A program made the position numbers and the translations under genes. From Heterohyrax brucei (lineage: Eukaryota; Chordata; Mammalia; Hyracoidea; Procaviidae), in contig CM053148.1 in NCBI GenBank assembly GCA_028571685.1, forward strand, positions 91,286,001 to 91,350,000: a DNA stretch of 64,000 nucleotides. The letters are read 5' to 3'. The notes under the pieces were generated by a model that was not told the DNA's origin, made no database searches, and saw only the letters and a program-made list of their open reading frames with translations. Below, one piece after another: positions 57,835 through 64,000 of the stretch (position 1 is the stretch's first letter; every line of letters begins with the position of its first letter).

Positions 57835-60800
57835 ATGGCAGCACTGAACACATACCCATCAAAAATTACATTGAATGTAAATGGACTGAATGCTTCAGTA
57901 AAGAGACATCGAGTGACATCTTGGATCAAAATACATGACACCTCCATATGTTGTCTACAAGAAACTCACTTGAGGCTTAAAGACAGGAACAAACAGAAAA
58001 TTAAAGGATGAAAGAATACATATCAAGCTAATAATGAACAAAGAAGAGCAGGTGCGGCAATTGTAATCTCAGACAAAATCAATTTTAATGTAAAATCCAC
58101 CATTGTGGACAAAGATGGACACTATTGCTCAAAAGTTCAATACACAAGGAAGGCTTAACTATATTAAATATTTATGCATCTAATAACAGGGCACCTAAAT
58201 ACACCAAAGAAACACTGACTACACTCAAAAAGGAGATAGATCACACCACAATAATAGTGGGAGACTTCAACACTCCACTCTCAGTACTGGACAGATCATC
58301 TAGTAAAAATCTCAGTAAAAATGCAGAAGACCTCATTGCCACAATTAACCAACTAAACCTCATTGATATATACAGAACTTTCTACCCAGCAGCAGACAAC
58401 TACACCTTCTTCTCCAGTGCACACAGAACATTCTCCAGAATGAACCATGTGTTGGGACATAATGCAATTTTCAGCAAAATCCATACCATTGAATTAATTC
58501 AAAGTATCTTCTCAGATCATAAAGCCAAAAAGTCGAAATCAGTAGCAGAGACAACATAGATAGACAATGGAACTCTTGGAAACTGAACAACATCTTGGTC
58601 AAAAAAACATGGGCTATAGAAGAAATCAAGGATGAAATAAAGAAATCCATGGATTCCAATAAGAATGAAAACACTTTCTACAAGAACCTATGGGATACAG
58701 CCAAAGCAGTGCTCAGAGGTCTGTTTATCTCCATAAAAGCACACATCAGGAGGAAGAAAGAAACTGATTCAAGGAACTAATCCTACAGCTTGAACAAGTA
58801 GAGAGAGAACAACAAAGGAACCCCTCAGGCACCAGAAGAAACCAGATCATAAAGATTAGAGCAGAACTAAATGAATTAGAGAATAGAAAAACAATTGAAA
58901 AGACTGAGAAGACCAAAAGCTGGTCTTTTGAAAAGATCAACAAAATTGAGAAACCACTGGCTAAACTTACTAAAGAAAAACAGGAAAGGAAACAAATAAC
59001 CTGAATTAGAAATGAGAAGGGAGTGGTCACAACAGAACCAACAGAAATTAAAAATACCATAACAGAATACTGTGAAAGACTGTACTCTAACAAATTTGAA
59101 AACCTAGAGGAAATGGAAATGGACAAATTCCTTGACTCATATCACCTACCCAAATTATTACAACATGAAGCAGAAAAACTTAATAAACCCATCACAAAGG
59201 AAGAGATTGAAAAAGCCATCAAAACACTGCCAACAAAAAAAGGCCCGAGCCAAATGGCCTCACTGCAGAATTCTACCAAGCTTTTAGAGAAGAGGTATCT
59301 CCAATACTACTGAGACTATTTCACGGTATAGAAAGGGATGAGGTACTCCCAAACTCCTTCTATGAAGCCAGCATAACCCTGATAGCAAAGCCAGGGAAAG
59401 ACCCAACCAAAAAGGAGAACCACGGACTGATATCACTCATGAATTTAGATGCAAAAATTTTCCACAAAATTCTTGCCAATAGAATACAACAACCTATCCA
59501 AAAATAATCCATCCTGACCAAGTTGGATTCATACCAGGGATGCAAGGCTGGCTCGACATCAGAAAAACAATTAATGTGATTAACCACATAAATAGCACAA
59601 AAGACAAGAATCACCTGATTTTGTCCATTGATACAGGAAAGGCATTTGATAAAGTCCAACACCCATTCATGCTAAAAACTCTTAGCAAAATACACATAGA
59701 TCGAAAATTTCTCAATGCAATAAAGGCCATTTATACAAAACCAACTGCCTACATCATCCTGAGTGGAGAGAGACTGAAGGAGTTTCCCTTGAGAACAGAA
59801 ACTAGACAAGGATGCCCACTCTCACCTCTCCTATTCAACATAGTACTAGAAGTTTTAGCCAGAGCAATTAGACAAGATCAAGAAATAAAGGACATCTGCA
59901 TCAGCAAAGAAGAAGTCAAAATCTCCCTGTTTGCTGATGATATGATTGTATAGGCAGAGAATCCCAAAGAATCTATAAGTAAGCTACTCAAACTGATAGA
60001 AGAGTTCAGCAAAGTCTCAGGATACAAGACAAGCATAAGTAAATCAGTAAGATTCCTTTATACCAACAGTGAGACTGCTAATGAAGAAATCATCAATTCA
60101 ATACCATTTACTATAGCCCCTGAGAAGATAAAGTACCTAGAAATTAATCTAACCAGAGAAATAAAAGACTTTTCCAAAGAGAACTACAAGCCTTTACTAC
60201 GATAAACTAAGAGAGACTTATATAAATGGAGAAATCTACCCTGCTCATGAAGAGGAAGACTTAACATTGTGAAAATGTCTATTTTACCCAAAGCAATCTA
60301 CTTATATAATGCAATCCCAATATAAGTTCCAGAGTCATTTTTTAATGAGATTGAGAAACAAATCACCAATTTTGTTTGGAAAGGGAAGAAATCCCAGATA
60401 AGTAAAGCACTACTAAAGAAGAAGAAAACACTGGGAGGCCTCTCATTACACGATTTCAGAACCTATTACACTGCCACAGTGGTCAAAACAGTCTGGTACT
60501 GGTACAAGAACAGACAGATCGATCAATGGAACAGAATTGAGACACCAAAGATGACACCATCTGCCTATGAACAGTTGATAGTCGACAAAGGACCTAAGAC
60601 ATTAAACTGGAGTAAAAACAATCTCTTCATCAAATGGTGCTGGCAAAATTGGTCATCCATCTGCAATAAACTGAAACAACATCCATATCTTACACCTTAC
60701 ACAAAAACCAACTCAAATTGGATAAAATACCTAAATATCAAATCTAAAACAACAAAACTCATCCAAGAAAAAGTAGGAACAACAATCAAAGTTTTAATAC

Positions 60801-61600
60801 ACAATGTAGACAGACTTTAAAATCTGTCAAACAAACCACAATCATAGAAGAGAAAATAAATAAATGGGAACTATTAAGAATCAAACACTTTTGCTCACCC
60901 AAAGACTTTATCATGAGAGTTAAAAGGCCACCTACAGAATGGGAAAAAATATTTGGCAACTATATGTCAGACAGACGCCTGATCTCCATAATCTATAAAG
61001 TACTACAAAATATCAATAAGAAGAAGATAAATCATACAATTAAGTGATGGGCAAAGGAGATAGACATTTCTCTAAAGAGGAGATCTAGGCAGCCAAAAAA
61101 CACATGCAGACATGTTCATGATCTTTAGTTATTACGGAAATTCAAATCAAAACTACAACGAGATACCATCTCACCCAACAAGGTTGGCCATGATCCAAGA
61201 AACACAAAACAACAAATGCTGGAGAGGCTGTGGAGAAAGTGGAACTCTCCTAGACTGTTGGTGGGGTTGCAAAATGGTCCAGCCTCTTTGGAAAGCAATC
61301 TGGTGCTTCCTTAAAAAATGGATATAGATATATCACTTGACCCAGTAATTCCATTACTTGGAATATATCCTCCAGAATCAAGGCCATTCACACCAACAGA
61401 TACATGAACCAGAATATTTATCACAGCACAGTTCACGATAGCAAAAAGATGGAATCAACCCAGATGCCCAACAATGGAGGAATGGATAGGTAAACTATGG
61501 TATATATACTCAATGGAGCACTATGCAATGATAAAGAACAATGACGATTCCAGGAAACATCTCATAACCTGGTTTCAACTGCAAGACATCATGTTGAGTG
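57835..61600 (+). pseudogene. L1 copy 2 ORF2 (endonuclease / reverse transcriptase) with frameshifts
   Basis: Starts at ATG 57835. Endonuclease: LNVNGLN near the start and CLQETHL at about 57945, VGDFNTPLS at about 58256; a TGA stop at about 58008 breaks it. [16 protein letters not shown] (about 59620), [13 protein letters not shown] (about 59800) and the catalytic FADDMI (59930-59947), followed at once by a TAG where a codon should be. C-terminal Cys-rich segment CWRGCGE...CWWGCK at about 61220-61275. Surviving frames lie in all three phases (58125, 58595, 59023, 59540, 60479, 61112). Intact ORF2 proteins are about 1275 residues. Confidence 0.93.
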
Positions 61601-62651
61601 AAAGTAGTCAGAGACAAAAGGATAAATATTGTATCAGACTCCTATGATAAGAACTCAAAAACAGACTTATGCATAGAAGGAAAGACTCTTTGACGGCTCC
61701 AAGGGAGGCAGAGAGGGAGAGTGGGATGGGAGGGTTTAGATTAGATAGTTGGTAGAAATTTGGCTGGCTGAAATCGGTGACAGCACACATTAGAAACAAG
61801 AACATTCTTAAGTGGACTTCAACATAACTTGAGTACTCCTCCCATCTTAACCCAATATTGCAAGGACAGAGTAGGTGGGGCAGGGAGCAGGGGACCACGC
61901 TCTTAGGTGAAATTGAGGCCAGTTGGCACAAATAGTGTTTTGCTAAGAGAGCTATCTGCACCCCACATCAGTGAGTGGCATCTGGGGTCTTAAAACTGCC
62001 AAGCTGCCATCCAAGGGCACAGCAAATGGTCCCAACTCAGCAGGAGTGGATGCTCACCAAGGACCAAAATGACAACCCAGAAGACAGAGAGACCCACATG
62101 AGTGGGTACCTACATCGACTTGGGACCAGAAGAATCAGATGGTGCCTGGCCATCATCAGTGATAGCCATGATGGAGCTCACGAAGTTGAGTCTCACTGGC
62201 AGCACAAGAATAAAAAGGGATGCACCCTGAGATCTCCACTAAAAGACTGCAGTTGATGGTCCAGCGGCTTCAGGGTTCCTCTGGGAGCATGGCTCCTGGC
62301 CTTGATGCTGCCCTTGCCCATGGATCATAATGAAAGTCCACTCTTTGGACAGCAATGGATTGGACTTGGTGATGCAGAGTGACTATATATGGGGTGCACT
62401 TTATGGTTCTGTGGATCTATAGGATATCATCCTGCTGACCTCTGACTGGAGGAAAGGGAGTGGGTGGAGAGGAGGGGAAAGGAGACTGTTGGAAGGATGA
62501 GACATGTATGGAGCAGAGAGGAAAAGTGTGCTGTCACTGGGCAGAGAGAGTAGTGGAAGCTGCACATAGGTGGGCATGCAAATTTGTATGGGAATCTATA
62601 TTTTCACTGTCATAAAAAAAAATCACACACTAAAAAAAAAAGTAAGAAAGA
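61601..62651 (+). mobile_element. L1 copy 2 3' UTR and tail
   Basis: This 3' UTR ('actctttgacggctcc' and 'acaagaataaaaaggg') is shared with the truncated L1s at 8.9, 17.6, 24.8 and 63.5 kb, so they are one lineage. It ends with an A-rich tail. Frames at 61608-61961 and 61975-62256 are not genes. Confidence 0.9.
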
Positions 62652-64000
62652 AAGAAATACTGAAAGAAGCCCTTGCCTTAGAAGAACAAAACCATCAAAT
62701 CTAAATTTTAGAAGACAATACAGGATGCATCATCCAGAAACCTACTCAATTAGGAAAGGTACGTAACCCCAACCAAAGCTATAGTACTAAAGGAAGTGAT
62801 CCAGTCATCATACCATGAAAACTATGATACTATCACATTAAAAAGAGGGATATATTACACAAGTTAAAATCAGGTTTAAACATACATTATTAAGGGGTAT
62901 TATAGCAGCAGCCACAAAGCACAACAAAGAAGTGACATATCAAAACAAGAAATGCAATACAGGAGTCTCAACAAACAGAAAACCAACACTTCAGGGTGAA
63001 AAATCAACACATAAAGAAGAACGTCCCAGAACAGAATGATAAGAGCAGCAGAGAAAACATCAACACAAAAATAAATAAAGCACAATGACAGCACTAAACA
63101 CCTGTCAATAATTAAACTGAAGGTAAATGGACTGAATACTCCAGTAAAGAGCCAATGAGTGAAAACTTGGATCAAAAGATGTGACACGTCTATATACTGC
63201 TTACAAGAAACGCACCTTAGACTTAAAGGTACGAACCAACTGAAAATTAAAAGATGGAATAATATGTACCAAGCTAACAATACACAAAGAAGAGTAGATG
63301 TGGCAATATCACTCTCAGATAAAATAGATTACACTTTAAAAAAAAAAAAGCTCAATAAAGACACAGAAGACCTTTTTGCGACAATTAACAAACTAGACCT
63401 CATCGACACATACAGAACTTTCTGTACATCGTGTTGAGTGAAATTAGTCAGCGGCACAAGGACAAATATGGTATGAGACCCCTACTTTAAGGACTTGAAA
63501 ACTGACTCATGTACAGAAGACAAGACTCTTTGATGGCTGCAAGGGAGGGGAGGGAGGAAGAGAGAGGGCTGGTTATAGGTTACGTAGCTGACAGAAATTT
63601 GGTTGGGTGAAATCAGTGAGAGCACACATTAGAAAGAAGATCAGTTTAACTGGACTTCAACATAACCTGAAAACTCTTCCAATCTTAACCCAATAGGTAA
63701 GGACAGAGCAGCAAGGGCAGGGATCTGGAGACCACTCTCTCAGAGGACATCGAGGCCAATTGGTATAACTAACATATTACTAAGAGAGTACTCTCCACCC
63801 CATATTGGTGAGTGGCATCTGGAGTCCAAAAGCTAGCAAACTGCCATCTGAGGTACACCAGTTGGTCCCAACTCAGCAGGAACAGATGATCACTAAGGGC
63901 AAACACAAGAGGGGAAGAGAACCTAGAAGACAGAAAGACTCATGTGAATGGGTGACTTCCTCAACATGCGTCCAGAAGAACCAGATGATGCCAGGCCACC
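62652..64000 (+). mobile_element. L1 copy 1 continued: ORF1 end, start of ORF2, then a jump to the 3' end
   Basis: Resumes copy 1 after the nested element with the end of ORF1 and the spacer. ORF2 starts at ATG 63085 with the CLQETHL endonuclease motif near 63204. A first internal deletion lies at about 63340 (A-run), and at about 63424 the sequence jumps from the endonuclease region to the last bases of ORF2 ('gttgagtgaaattagtcagc'), removing what is about 3.2 kb in copy 2 (58385 to 61593). The 3' UTR then runs off the window. Confidence 0.88.

Larger units (their letters stand above)
55478..62651 (+). mobile_element. L1 copy 2: near-complete 7.2-kb element nested in L1 copy 1
   Basis: It has a 5' UTR (55478-56486), ORF1, spacer, ORF2, 3' UTR and A-rich tail (about 62613-62651). 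It is flanked by AAGAAATACTGA at 55466-55477 and 62652-62663, an exact 12-bp target-site duplication in copy 1. All domains are present in order, but ORF1 has stops and ORF2 has frameshifts, so it is inactive. Confidence 0.95.

Noticed and set aside
63159..63437. 92-codon frame with an endonuclease motif as a possible small gene
   Set aside because: It is L1 ORF2 endonuclease coding sequence joined across two internal deletions; the C-terminal residues come from the deletion junction.

Overview
The window looks like a gene-poor, AT-rich stretch of a mammalian nuclear genome, most likely from an afrotherian (elephant or a close relative). The main evidence is about two dozen copies of a tRNA-derived SINE. 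Its head resembles CCCTGGTGGCGCAGTGG and its tail contains a CTATGAGTCGGAATCGACTC-like box, which I recognise as AfroSINE. It occurs together with an RTE/BovB-type LINE that has the same tail box, and with L1 and older mammalian repeats (MIR, MaLR-type LTR, mariner). Placement inside Afrotheria is inference. I found no intact host protein-coding gene, CpG island, functional tRNA or rRNA gene, or CRISPR array. Nearly every longer open frame is a piece of a decayed transposable element, its antisense shadow, or a translated microsatellite.

Layout. 1-935 is the 5' UTR of a minus-strand L1. 936-1600 is non-repeat sequence with an unidentified protein-like frame. 1.8-8.5 kb holds an RTE 3' end, many SINEs, several microsatellites, a hairpin-forming repeat cluster (3.94-4.14 kb) and a 75-bp local duplication (5.29/5.83 kb). 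8.59-9.91 kb is a 5'-truncated L1. 10-14.1 kb is mostly unique with two MIRs. 14.2-24.8 kb is one old L1 broken by four kinds of insertion: a 956-bp L1 3' end, a 2.2-kb RTE, SINEs and a mariner. 24.8-25.7 kb is another L1 3' end. 25.7-30.8 kb is mostly unique, with an RTE 3' end, a frameshifted coding-like segment and a GC-richer block. 30.8-33.1 kb is the 5' half of an RTE carrying a complete foldback mariner. 33.4-36.4 kb has a tRNA-Gly/RTE composite SINE and a minus-strand RTE into which an inverted copy of a sequence lying 660 bp away has been inserted. 36.4-53.6 kb is mainly unique with scattered SINEs, an LTR-like block, a minus-strand RTE 3' end and microsatellites. 53.6-64 kb is an L1 inside an L1: a 7.17-kb near-complete copy with a clear target-site duplication sits in the ORF1 region of another L1.

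The window therefore records interacting retroelements. The RTE and the SINEs share a palindromic 3' box, consistent with the SINEs using RTE machinery. L1, RTE and mariner have inserted into one another in an order that can be read from target-site duplications. The most unusual structures are the inverted templated insertion (34618-34877 / 35541-35818), the foldback mariner family, the set of 'tail-only' SINE fragments with a GGATCC-centred palindrome, and the tRNA-Gly/RTE chimeric SINE. I see no convincing new gene system. All calls come from reading the sequence and from memory of repeat families; no alignment or database search was run.
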